DNA of 64,000 bases from Paratinospora sagittata (taxonomy: Eukaryota > Streptophyta > Magnoliopsida > Ranunculales > Menispermaceae): assembly GCA_035771175.1 (NCBI GenBank), contig CM069604.1:15129115-15193114 (forward strand), read 5' to 3'. This document shows, piece by piece, positions 1 through 10,477 of this stretch. Positions within the stretch are counted from its first letter, which is position 1. Each line of letters starts with the position of its first letter. The position numbers were made by a program, and so were the translations under genes. Below the pieces are notes generated by a model, which worked only from the letters and a program-made list of their open reading frames with translations, was not told the origin of the DNA and did not search any database.

Positions 1-453
1 TTGGTAGGTCGCTAGTGGGATTTTTTGAGTCTCATCGACTCCCAATGCATGAAGAGCCTTCTTTGACTCATCCAGCCACTTTTGCACCTCATCAGCATCA
101 ATGGTGCCAGCAAAAGTAACAGGTTGTAGCCTCTTGTACTTGGTAATCTGATCGGTTTGAGATTCCAATCCAAATCTTATAGGTGCCTGAGTAGTGGCAA
201 CCTGACTGGCCGGGGTCTCACGAACGGCCGTTTGAACAGTGGCTTTCATTGCCTCAATAAATCCGGCGAAAAAGGTTTCCATGCTCGAAGGCATGGCAAA
301 GGGTGCGGGTGGGGGTGGTATTTTCTGCCCAGAAGTAGTGGCGGTGTCGAGTGTGACTCGTGCTATCGTCGGAGGCGGCAGTTCCTAAATCTTAGGAGGT
401 GCCTCCACTGCTGGACGGACAGTACGTGGCCTTCCTCTCTTCCAAGTTTGCAT
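1..453 (-). pseudogene. gag, N-terminal part of R1-a, nonsense-mutated and cut by the window edge
   Basis: The ATG at 453-451 begins the same peptide (MQT.K.GR.RTVRP) as gag of R1-h at 53876. Codon 23 (387-385) is TAG where R1-h has CAG. Downstream the frame continues into the QTDQITKYKRLQPLTFAG segment that precedes the capsid-like Retrotrans_gag domain, which lies mostly beyond the left edge. Gag would form the particle that packages element RNA. The same TAG occurs at codon 23 of R1-c, so it is probably inherited and not private to this copy. A start at an internal Met further on cannot be excluded. The upstream spacer ends in a splice-acceptor-like tract only 8 bases before this ATG. Confidence 0.8.
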
Positions 454-1231
454 TTTCTCACTGGCAAGGAGAAAATAAAACCAAGATTTAGGAACTGTAG
501 CCAAGTATGATGTTATAGTATGCTCAGCAACAATTTTGAGAGTACTGCAATGTTAAAATCACTTATATTTCTAAGTATAGTGTAAGGTTTTTGTTGAGGA
601 ATCAAAGAACTTTATGTGCCTCGTATGTTTGGCCTTGGTGGAAAAACAAGGTTAGAATGTTTATATAATAAGTATAAAATTTTGCAAATATTTAAAATGA
701 TTTAGTTCAGGTTTTTGTGAACATATATATATATTTCATTGAAAATCCATTCGAGTCATAAGAATTCTTAAGATTTACCTCAGTAAATATCCTGATCTAA
801 CGTTCTATCGCAATCTTATGTATTGAAACTCTTACTCTTAGTCTTTTCGATTATTATCCAAGTTCGTGTGTCCCATACCACATGACTTTGGTAATAATGG
901 TGTTAACCAAGTTAAGTTGTATGAACACAGTCTCTAAAAACATCGGTTGAATAGTAGTTTACCAATAGTATCTTCCAAGTTTACTCGTCCCATACCGTGT
1001 AAACTTAGTGATAATGTTAGCAATGCAACTTTCTCCAAATGTTTCTTTTCACACAAGGTCATGGGTTTTCTTACTTCCACATTTTATTTAGTTCTTCCAA
1101 TTTTGTTGTGTCCCATACCACTCCAAAGTCAGTGATACAAAAGAAAGAATGGTTGTAAGTCGGCCCACCAAAGATAGTCTTAAACAAAACATTTCATTCA
1201 TATATAAAAGAAAAGTTTACAATGTCAGTAA
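454..1231 (-). other. Spacer between ORF0 and gag of R1-a, possible intron
   Basis: The 778 bases between the ORF0 stop and the gag ATG hold no supported ORF. The same spacer is 776 bases in R1-c and 783 bases in R1-h, with alignable sequence throughout. On the minus strand it ends in a pyrimidine-rich tract followed by CAG (final AG at 462-461), like a plant 3' splice site. I found no strong donor, so an intron is an inference. Confidence 0.55.
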
Positions 1232-2824
1232 TCAATCTTGATTTTCCTGCCTACTACTGCTCCTTCTAGATCTCCTGCTAGGTACAGAACGACTACTAAC
1301 AGAAGGTTGAGAGTTTGCTCGCTCTGCTTCGGAGTTTTGCATACGTGCTAATATATTATTTTGAGTCTCTCTCATTTCAGCAATATTGGATGCCATTTCA
1401 TTTAACCGTTCAAATGGGTTAGTCGATTGTCCCATAGGTGGTTGATGGTTCGATTGTCCCATTGGTGGAGGGTAGGCCATAGGTATTGGGGGAAAGTATT
1501 GGTTGTACGGGTGACTCATAGGTGAAAGGTAGTTGTTTTGATTGTGCGGGGATCCCCTAGCTGGAACCCCTTGGATATTTGGATTTGTTTGAGGTGAAAA
1601 GTTTTGAAACAATGGGCTCATTGGGATGTTTTGCCTTCCAAAATTTGGTGCCCCCCAATACTGTTGTTGTTGGTTCATAGCAACTTGTGGAACTGGCTGA
1701 CACTGTACCTCAGGAGTTGGAAACCTTTGGTACGAAGTGTTGCCTTGAGTTGGCATGTTCCAGGTTGGTGGATTTGCTTGAGTACTTTGTCTATCATTAC
1801 TTGGTTGAGGTTGATTTAGTGTGGCAAATAACTCTTCCTCAGTGAATAGTTGATCGGTTGGATTATCATTCGGGGCTGGGTTTGATGTAGGATTCTGATT
1901 TGGCTTATTATTTGGTACTTCCCTGATGGGAATCTTGCGTCGACTTCTTCAAAGGCAACGTCCATGTTCGTCTCTCATTCTTTCGGCATTTCCTATCGTT
2001 GTGCCGAATACTTCCTCGTCAGTTACCCCTCCCCTCGTGACATATATCTTGAAGAAAGAAGATGTTGTAATTGGCTCAATGATTTGCTTCGAAGTCCCAT
2101 CAAAAGTGTTGATGTTTGCTTCGTATAACATCCTCATGATCAAGACTCCGTAACCGAGGAATTCCTTTCTCAAAGGGTTTTGAATCACCCTCAACATTTG
2201 TTGGATGATGATGTGTGGTAGGGAGACCTTTATTTTCTTCTCTATGCAATACAACACAAGAAGTTGGGCCCTTGACATAGTGCCTCTAGTCCCTCTTTCT
2301 GGAAAGATGTTGCCGTATACAATCTTTCCAAGGCCGGTAAGAGATGGCTTGAGATGGTTGTTTGGGAGGTTGGTGTACGTCTATTGAGTGTATGGCTCTT
2401 TGGTGAGGGAATTGAACAATTGTTCATTAGACTTTGCGATCTCTGTAATTGTCTGGGGTTCATGTGGATCAATAATTCTCTCCTCAATCGGAATCTCCAT
2501 AAGTCGAGCAATAATCTCGTTGTTGATAGGAGTTTTTATTCCCATGACTGTTGTCTCCAAAACAGGGCCGATCCCCTCTTCTTGAAGTCCCACGCAATTC
2601 ATGGCTTCGTAGAAAGATCTCACCAAGCTGTAAGGGACGTGACCCTAAACTTTTGTTATGTTCAACCAACCCAGAGTTGCGAGTTTGTCGTGAAGGATTG
2701 GGCGGAGGCGAAGATCTCTATTGTCGATGTTCTTCATAGTCATAACCTCCCTCTTGAACAATTTCTTGAGTCTAGTGGGAATTGGTTCCCTACTACTGGA
2801 AGTTGCTCCTTCACTTGAGGTCAT
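1232..2824 (-). pseudogene. ORF0 of R1-a: extra ORF upstream of gag, resembles the putative plant transposon protein domain
   Basis: From the ATG at 2824 one frame of 531 codons reaches the stop at 1234-1232. It is broken only by in-frame stops, including those at 2647-2645, 2383-2381 and 1951-1949; I found no frameshift. The N-terminal half (about residues 40-260) is globular, with segments such as FYEAMNCVG, EIIARLMEIP and LVLYCIEKKIKVSLPHII. From memory it resembles the domain called putative plant transposon protein; no search was run. Residues from about 357 are Pro/Gln/Asn-rich with YNQYFPP and MGQS repeats, followed by a probable coiled coil (NPFERLNEM...) and an Arg/Ser-rich basic tail. 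The function is unknown. Homologues lie in the same position in R1-c and R1-h, so it belongs to the element and is not a chance neighbour. Confidence 0.75.
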
Positions 2825-2879
2825 TCTTTTGTTGAAAGGAAAATAAATTTGTGAAAGACACAAAATAAATTCCTAACAT

Positions 2880-3880
2880 TTTTAAGATTTATTCTTTGTC
2901 TTTTAGACAATATTTTCTATTTTTCTCTTGATGTTTATGTCATCATGAAATCAAAATTCTTCATTAGCAATATGATGTATATATATATATATATCGTATT
3001 CATATATGAATGTATAGATATATATTTTTAATCATAACTATATATATAGTTTTCATAAATCAACTATATATATATTTGAAATTAAACTACATAAAAATCA
3101 TATATAGTTTTCTTAGATATATATTTAATACAAATTTTAACTATATATAATTCATATATATATAGTTCTAAAGAAATATATATCTAATAAAATTTTTCAT
3201 CAATAATATGATATATATATATATATATATATATATCATATATACTAAGGTATATAGATATATATATATTCAATCATAACTATACATATAGTTTTTAATA
3301 AATCATGACTATATGTATATTTAAATCAGACTATATAAAAATCATATAATTTTTCTAGATATATATAATTGACACATATATATCTAATAATAAATTTTAT
3401 CCAAAATGTTTTCACTAGTAACATGGTATATATATATCTCCTATATGCATAAATATATAGATATGTATATTTAATCATAACAATATATATAGTTTTCATA
3501 AATCATAACTATATATATATTTAAATCAAACTATATAAAAAATCATATAGTTTTCTAGATATATATTTAATATAAATCTCACTATATATAATTGACACAT
3601 ATATATAGTTCTAGAGATATATATATCTAATAAAAGTTTTCATCCGAAATTTTTATTAGATATATATCTCCTATATGCATAGATATATAGATATATATAT
3701 ATATATTTAATCATAATCATATATATAGTTTTCATAAATCATAACTATATATATAAATCTAAACTATATAAAGCTATATAGTTTTCTTAGATATATATTT
3801 AATACAAATCTTAACTATATATAATTCATATATATATATAGTTCTAAAGATATATATATCTAATAACATTTTCTTCTCCT
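2880..3880 (-). repeat. AT-rich tandem-repeat leader of R1-a, about four units of 210-240 bp
   Basis: This 1-kb stretch is almost pure A and T. It repeats a block containing a (TA)n run, then taatcataactatatatatag, a ttttcataaatcat segment, and agttctagagatatatat. Block starts are recognisable near 2956, 3197, 3410 and 3637, so units are about 213-241 bp. It lies between the PBS and ORF0, so it is the transcribed leader of the element. No ORF is supported in it. The remaining bases of the leader (2825-2879 and 3881-3914) show nothing further. Confidence 0.75.
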
Positions 3881-3914
3881 AATTTGGCAGACTTGGGCGG
3901 GCCGTGGACCGTAC

Positions 3915-3926
3915 GCTCTGATACCA
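3915..3926 (-). promoter_or_regulatory. Primer-binding site of R1-a (initiator Met tRNA)
   Basis: On the minus strand the bases read TGGTATCAGAGC, the usual plant retrotransposon site complementary to the 3' end of tRNA-iMet. It begins 5 bases after the LTR terminus (CA at 3933-3932). This shows that 3932-4108 is a 5' LTR and fixes the orientation of R1-a. Confidence 0.88.
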
Positions 3927-3931
3927 TTAAA

Positions 3932-4108
3932 TGTCACACCCCGCCCGGACGTGCCTAAACCGACGGTACACTCGCGGAGGGGGGGGCACATTTGGAATAA
4001 TAACAATGGTAATAACAGAGTGTGCAGCGGAAATATAATATACAGTACAAGTCTGATTTCATTTAATTCAGAATATAATTTGTGCATGAAATGGTCAAGG
4101 GAACATAC
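3932..4108 (-). repeat. 5' LTR of R1-a, last 177 bp only
   Basis: The sequence is the reverse complement of the end of the R1-b LTR (11626-11800), ending GGGGTGTGACA. The upstream part of the LTR is missing and R1-b gag in the opposite orientation starts within about 10 bases. The intervening bases near 4109-4118 look like filler DNA. Confidence 0.85.
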
Positions 4109-4118
4109 AGTACAAATC

Positions 4119-4976
4119 TAAACCTTCTTCGCCGGATTCTTTGAGGCGATGAAAGTCACTTTTCAAACTGCCGTTCGTGAGAACACGGCCAGTCAGGTTG
4201 CCACGATTCAGGCACCTGTAAGATTTGGGTCGGAATCTCAAACCGACCAGATTACTAAGTACAAAAGGCTACAACCTCTTACTTTTGCTGGCACCATTGA
4301 TGCTGATGAGGTGCAAAAGTGGCTGGATGAGTCAAAGAAGGCTCTTGATGCAATGAGAGTCGATGACACTCGAAAAATTCCACTAGCGACATACCAACTT
4401 GTTGGTGGGGCAAACACATGGTGGATAACAGTGAAAGAAGACCCAATGGTCAACATAGCAGATATGACTTGGCAACAGTTCGAGTCAATGTTCATTGATG
4501 AGTATTTTTCTGGCGCTGTGAAGAGACAGAAGCGCCAGGAATTTGCTAAGTTATACCAGGGCACCATGACAGTAAGGGAATATGCTAGAAAGTTCAAAGA
4601 ATTATCAGTCTACTCTCTCTCCACCATCTCAACGGAGCAAGATAAGATTGAGAAATTTTATAATGACCTTCTCCATGATATTCGCCAAGCCTTGTCGATC
4701 TTGGATCTCAAGATTTACAAGGAGGTTGTTGACAAGGCGATGAGCTTTAAACAAGAGAAGATCATGCATGAGCAGACAATGAATAAGGGAAAACGACCTG
4801 CAACGTTTTCCCAACAGGGCTTGCAACAGGGCAACAAGAAGAAGTCCTACTATAACCAAAACCCAGCCCTCCCAGCCCCTGTTTCGAAGAATGAGGCCAC
4901 AACACCTGCGGTTGAACCTTCTAACCGTAATAAGCAAGGCCAGCAGAACAATCAGCATGGCCAACAAAACAATTAG
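4119..4976 (+). pseudogene. gag of R1-b, 5'-truncated
   Basis: The homology begins in gag at about 4119, and the open frame runs from an internal ATG at 4149 to a TAG at 4974-4976. The Retrotrans_gag region is clear: ITKYKRLQPLTFAG, W-rich GGANTWWI, FESMFIDEYF, MTVREYARKFKELSVYS. It is followed by a Gln/Asn-rich linker. The CCHC zinc knuckle present in R1-e is missing: the linker jumps to the QGHVKY remnant, so the first two cysteines are deleted. R1-d shows the same short signature at its gag junction. Gag would assemble particles and bind RNA, but this copy cannot do so without the N-terminus and the knuckle. Confidence 0.85.
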
Positions 4977-7900
4977 CAGGGCCACGTAAAATATGTTTGT
5001 CTGCACCTTCAGCAACCTATTCCCGTTATTCCAGTCCAACAAGCACCACCTGTTACAAATGCCCAACCCAGGCAGAACCAGCAGAACCAGGGTCAGCGGA
5101 ATCAGGGCAGAGCATTTACCGTCGCTCAACAACCCATCCCAGACAACAATTTAGTCGAAGGTACCTTTCCTTTGTTCAATACAACGGTGCATGTTTTGTT
5201 TGATTCAGGTGCTGCATTCTTTTATATCGTCAGCATTGGTAAGACATTTAGGCCTGCAACCTGAACCCACAAACATCACACTTCATGTCACATCACAGTT
5301 CGAATCTAGTACTGACGTGAACTTGCAGTGTTCGCGATGTGAGCTTCGTATGTCGGAGCAGATAATATATGCAGATCTTTTTGTGATGAATATTGAAGAC
5401 GTCGACATCATCCTCGGCATGGACTGGCTAGCACCACTGAATGCAAAGATCGACTGTATGAAGAAGCAAGTTCAGTTAACCTTGCCTACAGGAGAGTTTG
5501 TCAAGATTCAAGGCACAAGAAAATGGATACACAAATCAACAGTTGCACTTCTCAAGTCACAACTTCGAGCGTTATCCCTTGGTGCCGGAAATGAATCACC
5601 AGTACTGTACCCTCTCGAAGTACATGATGTTCCAGTCATATCTGAATTCCCAACAGTTTTTCTAAATGACCTTCCTGGTCTACCTCCAGTTAGGGAATTC
5701 GATTTTGAGATCAACCTCATATCTGGGACAAGGCCTATCTCAATTCCACCATACAGAATGTCAAATGTCGAGTTGGTCGAATTAGACAAACAACTGAAGG
5801 AATTAGAGAGTAATGGCTTCATCCGAAAAAGTTCATCACCCTGGGGCGCTCCAGTTCTGTTTGTTCGCAAAAAGGATGGTTCGTTACTGCTTTGCATCGA
5901 TTATCGCAAGTTGAATAACTTCACCATCAAAAACAGGTATCCATTACCCAGGATCGATGACTTGTTCGACCAACTTAGAGATGCCAAATACTTCTCTAAG
6001 ATTGATTTACGGTCCGGTTATCACCAACCCCAGATCCGAGAGTCGGACATCACCAAGACGGCATTCAGAACTCGGTACGGTTACTACGAGTTCTTGGTCA
6101 TGCCGTTTGGTCTAACAAATGCACCTGTTGCATTCATGGATTTGATGAAACACATATTCAGGTTATACTTAGACCGATTTGTGGTGGTTTTTGTGGACGA
6201 CATCATGATATATTCCTCAACCGAGGAAGACCATAAGATACATTTAAAGATAGTCCTCCAGACCTCAGAAGGCACCAACTGTATGCAAAGTTGAGTAAAT
6301 GCGAATTTTGGGCGAAGAGAGTTCAATTCCTAGGCCATGTGGTTTCAGGCAATGGCATTGAGGTAGATCCTTCTAAGGTTGAAGTAGTTTTAAACTGGAA
6401 GCAACCTACCACTGTTACTCAGATTAGGAGTTTTCTTGGTTTGGCTGGCTATTACAGACGCTTCATTAAGGACTTCTCAAAGATTGCTGAACCTATGACC
6501 AAGCTCACTCGAAAAGACGGGCGATTTATCTAGAATCCCGCCTGTGAAGCATCATTTCAGGAATTGATGAAATGCCTCACGACAGCACCTGTACTTATCA
6601 CTCCAAGAAAATACAATTGGATTTTCACTATACACCGACGCCTCTCTCCAAGGCTTAGGTGTCGTGCTAATGCAAGAAGGCCAAGTGGTTGCATATGCAT
6701 CCAAACAACTGAAGATTCATGAGGTAATTACCCAACACATGACTTGGAACTTGCAGCTGTCGTATTTGCACTAAAATTATGGCGACATTACCTATACGGT
6801 GAACGGTTCGAGGTCTTCTCAGATCACAAGAGTCTTAAGTACATATACACTCAGAGATACCTAAACCTCCGCCAGAGACGATGGTTGGAATTCTTGAAAG
6901 ATTATGACTTTCAACTCCAGTACCATCCCAGAAAGGCCAATGTTGTGGTCGATGCCCTGAGTAGAAAATCTTATGTCGCTTGCACGCTTAACTACGAAAT
7001 GGAAAAGTTGGCTACAGAGATGGAAAACTTTAACCTATAGCTGAACGAAGAGGGACCAAGACCACGACTCTCTTAATTATCAGGCAACTATGAGCTCGTT
7101 CGAAAGATTTCAGCAGCTTAAACCAATAACCCTATGTTAATGGGGAAACGAGAACTTCTACTCAGCGGACATGACCTTCCTACTGGTCGGTCGCTGAAGA
7201 CGGGACCATTTTCTATAAAAAATGTCTTTATCTACCGAACGATCCTGAGGTTCGAAAAGAAGTGCTTATTGAGATGCATTGTTCGAGGTACACTATGCAT
7301 CCTGAGGGTGACAAGATGTACAAGGATGTGAAGTGACAATTTTGGTTTTCTGGAATGAAGAAGGCAATTGCAGACTTCGTTGCTCAATGTCTCGTTTGCC
7401 AGAAAGTTAAGGCAGAACGAAGACTTCCCTCTGGACTTCTCCAGCCGTTACCTATTGGAGAATGGAAATAGGAGAACATCGCAATGAATTTTGTTACGGC
7501 CTTACCTCGAAATAATAAAGGGCAAGATGCTATCTGGGTTATCATTGACAGACTTACTAAGTCTGCACACTTCTTACCAATAAAGTTCACGGATAATCCC
7601 GCCAAACTTGCAGAACTATATGAAAGAGAGATCGTACGCTTTCATGGCATACCACTCACGATAGTCTCTAATCGAGACCCTCAATTAACATCAAACTTTT
7701 AGAAAAGCTTCCAGAGTAGAATGGGTTCTAAGATCACTATGAGCATAGCCTTCCACCCTCAGACTGAAGGGCAGTCAGAGCGGCTTATCCAAATCTTAGA
7801 AGACATGTTACGATGCTGCATTTTGGACTTTAATGACGGATGGGCAAAGTATCTACATTTAGCTGAGTTTGCATACAACAAAAGCTACCAAACTAGTATC

Positions 7901-8594
7901 GGCATGGCACTGCACGAGGCTCTCTATGGTCGTCCTTGCAGATCTCCGGTATGCTGGTTAGATATGGCAGATCGACCGCAGTTAGGCCCTAAACTAGTTT
8001 AAGAGACTTCTGAGAAGATCACACTAGTAAAGGAACGACTTCGTGTTGCACAAAGTCGACAGATTTCGTCGGGTGAATTTGATGAGCTAGGAAAATCCAG
8101 GACCATTGAAATAACGAGTTCTTTTTTCTTTTGCTGGGGGAGTCTTTTTAAGGAAGGGCACTTCTATCATAGAACCTTTCTTTTGTTCCAATTGTTGTTG
8201 CTTCACTAACAAATAAGTATTCTTGTTTTCAAATCTGATAATTAAAATCGTTTTATCTATGATTCATCGGAGCAAAACAAGAAATCGCTTAGCTGGGTTA
8301 ATATAACCTAGCCAGGACGGGAAAAGACCGTTCATTTCGGACAAAATCAAAGAGGTATTCGTTACTTTTGTTTATTTTACTCTTTTTTTATTGGATTGGA
8401 GATATCACATTATCGAAATTGAATTTGAATGAAATTGCTGCTAAATGCTAAAATAATAGAGAAATTTGTATCTTTTGTATCTTTGTATCTATACTATAAC
8501 TATAGAATCAAGTATAGAATCAAGAAAGAAAACAAAAAGACTTTTGTTTTAATTCATGCGTAACATAGTAATTGTATTTTTTAATTGTTAATTG

Positions 8595-8682
8595 GGAGAG
8601 ATGGCTGAGTGGACTAAAGCGGCGGATTGCTAATCCGTTGTATGAGTTATTCGTACCGAGGGTTCGAATCCCTCTCTTTCCG
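8595..8682 (+). tRNA. trnS-GCU: Chloroplast-type tRNA-Ser (GCU) inside the NUPT
   Basis: An 88-base class II tRNA: acceptor GGAGAGA pairs with TCTTTCC, the D arm holds GGCTGAGTGG, the anticodon arm CGGATTGCTAATCCG carries GCU, the long variable arm is GTATGA/TCGTAC, and the T arm is GAGGGTTCGAATCCCTC. No CCA is encoded, as is usual in plastids. The variable stem has a U-G pair where, from memory, the plastid gene has C-G, which may be an early C-to-T decay mark. It would decode AGC/AGU in plastids; in the nucleus it is presumably silent. Confidence 0.95.
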
Positions 8683-8700
8683 TTCCCTTTAAGGATTTGA

Positions 8701-8738
8701 CTTGAGATTTTTCTTTAATTCTAAAGAAAAATCTCAAG
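8701..8738 (-). terminator. Perfect 17-bp hairpin in the plastid insert
   Basis: CTTGAGATTTTTCTTTA (8701-8717) and its exact reverse complement (8722-8738) flank a 4-base loop. It lies between the 3' ends of trnS and psbI, where plastid transcripts have stem-loops that stabilise and process 3' ends. That the stem is still perfect fits a recent transfer. Confidence 0.7.
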
Positions 8739-8828
8739 CCCCTTTTTATCATAGTTTAATCTCTGGAATAGAAAAAATCATAAGATAAGAAATCAAGCAA
8801 AGAAAATGAGAACCCCTTTCTTTTTATT

Positions 8829-8993
<165 letters not shown>

Positions 8994-9785
8994 TTATACC
9001 ACACATCACATCATATTTTGCTTTGACACCAAGAGATGAAGTGGTTTCTAGAAAAGAAAAGCATTTTCAGAAATTCATTTGTAAGAAGATTCTTTCAGTA
9101 TCAAGCAGTATCAAAAATTTATATCCACAATTAGTTATTGTGAGGGACCCTAATCGGATAGGGTCCTTGTTCATACTGGAAGTGGAAGATCAGAATGAAG
9201 AAATGCGGAGATCCAGATTCATTGCAACTATCCAAATGGAGAAAACCTCTAGAATTTGATAAGGGGGACCTTTTTTTTCTAAAAGTCCAGCCCACAAGAG
9301 GTGTCAAACGCTTTGGGATCAAATGAAAGCTCTCCTCGCGGTACATCGGTCCATTTTAGATCATTGAACGTATTGTCAAACTTGCTTATCGTCTGTCCCT
9401 TCCATCGTCCATGCCTAAGGTTCATGACGTTTTTCATGTATCTATGCTTCGCAAGTATCGTCCTAATCCTTTGGATATCATCCCTTTAGTCGAGGTTCGG
9501 GTTGAGGAAGGAAATAAATATCAAGAGAGACAGATATAGATTTTGGATAGAAATACTCAAGAATTAAGGCGACGTAGCATACCACTTGTGAAAGTGCTCT
9601 GGGATCACCACGGCATAGAGGAAGCAACATGGGAATTAGAAGTAACAATTAAACAGAAATACCCTGAATTGTTTTCTAGTACCAACTGATGATGTGATAT
9701 ATTGTACTATTCTCACTTACCAATAAAATGATGAAACTTGGTTACACCTATCTTAATACATTGTTTCACTTAAATAACTACGTAG

Positions 9786-10283
9786 ATGTGTGAAAATAAT
9801 ATCAATAGATATAGTGATGCACACACGCGGTGGCCTCCTTGGCAACCTGTGGCTACTTCTCAAGAAACAGAGTCAAGTCACAACTACTTTGCATCACCAA
9901 CTCCATCACCACATAGACAGCAATCCATATCGCCAGAGCGTGCATGGATTTTTCGTAACAATCCCGTGCCATCATCTTGGCAGGACCTTCTACCAAAATT
10001 GCCAGGCGGCCGGATTCGAGCAACAACAATAAAAAGTATTCCATCGCTCAACCTACCTCTCCTCAAATGATGTAACCAACGCCCTCCACCACCATCTATT
10101 ATGCAAAGGTTGGAATCTTCCGAGGATGAGTTCGATTCCATTTGCTCTCCATGGTTTTATGATGATGAGGATTCCACCGGCCACAGTGCTATTCAGGGAC
10201 CATACAAGCACTACCCTGAACTCGCAAAAGATGACTCCTGCAGTGAATCTCAAGCAGATAACCATCATAACTACTTGAATTGA
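9786..10283 (+). pseudogene. ORF3 of R1-b: small ORF between chromodomain and 3' LTR
   Basis: From ATG 9786 one frame of 165 codons runs to TGA 10281-10283, interrupted by a single TGA at 10068-10070. R1-d has CGA there, a CpG-to-TpG change. The N-terminus is MCENNINRYSDAH; the middle is Ser/Pro-rich (SPTPSPHRQ, SPERAW); the C-terminus is acidic (ESSEDEFDS, YDDEDSTG) and ends ADNHHNYLN. I see no signal peptide or membrane span, so it does not look like env. Related frames in the same place occur in R1-d, R1-e and R1-f. R1-b and R1-d align without indels over the last 90 codons, but replacements are as common as silent changes, so selection is not shown. The function is unknown. Confidence 0.6.
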
Positions 10284-10304
10284 TTTCGAGGGCGAAATCC
10301 CTTT

Positions 10305-10317
10305 AAGGGGGGTAGAG
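10305..10317 (+). promoter_or_regulatory. Polypurine tract of R1-b
   Basis: The tract AAGGGGGGTAGAG lies immediately before the LTR start TGTAATACCC and would prime plus-strand DNA synthesis. Near-identical tracts precede the LTRs of R1-d and R1-e. Confidence 0.88.
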
Positions 10318-10349
10318 TGTAATACCCTAGGATTGCACAAAAAAAAATT

Positions 10350-10460
10350 CAGGGGCAATGCCCGAACGTTCAGGCGCAATGCCCGAACGTTCAGGTGCAA
10401 TGCCCGAACGTTCAGGGGCATGCACGAACGTTCAGGCGCCTGCCCGAACGTTCTGGCGCC
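10350..10460 (+). repeat. U3 array of 20-21-bp units with CGAACGTTC core (R1-b)
   Basis: Five cores (starting 10363, 10384, 10404, 10424, 10444) occur at 20-21-bp spacing, each around the palindrome GAACGTTC. The array ends just before the TATA box, so it lies where enhancer elements would be. Confidence 0.8.
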
Positions 10461-10469
10461 AAAGATCTC

Positions 10470-10477
10470 TATATAAG
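10470..10477 (+). promoter_or_regulatory. Putative TATA box of the R1-b LTR
   Basis: TATATAAG lies about 150 bases into the LTR, directly after the U3 repeat array. The equivalent sites are 18549-18556 in R1-d and 20605-20598 in R1-e. Confidence 0.65.

Larger units (their letters stand above)
1..4108 (-). mobile_element. R1-a: 5' part of a Ty3/gypsy chromovirus (family R1), minus strand
   Basis: Read on the minus strand this copy runs LTR end (4108-3932), iMet primer-binding site (3926-3915), AT-rich leader with tandem repeats (about 3880-2880), extra ORF0 (2824-1232), spacer (1231-454) and the start of gag (453-1), then leaves the window. It is the only copy here that shows the whole 5' half of the family in order, so it defines the layout. 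Its LTR is cut at 4108, where the sequence switches to plus-strand gag of R1-b. ORF0 and gag carry nonsense mutations, so the copy is inactive. Assignment to the Tekay/Del lineage is inferred from related copies that have pol and a chromodomain. Confidence 0.85.

Noticed and set aside
947..1135. Short plus-strand frames over the ORF0-gag spacer (also 12460-12693 and 53117-53447)
   Set aside because: They lie antisense to the element, differ between copies and lack conserved starts.
1232..2824. ORF0 as an independent host gene
   Set aside because: It recurs three times at a fixed distance from gag and lies behind a PBS in R1-a, so it belongs to the element.
8064..8594. Plastid trnG or other genes in the left part of the NUPT
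   Set aside because: No tRNA fold or reading frame found; best explained as trnS-trnG spacer.
9786..10283. ORF3 as an envelope gene
   Set aside because: It is too short, with no signal peptide, no membrane span and no cysteine pattern.
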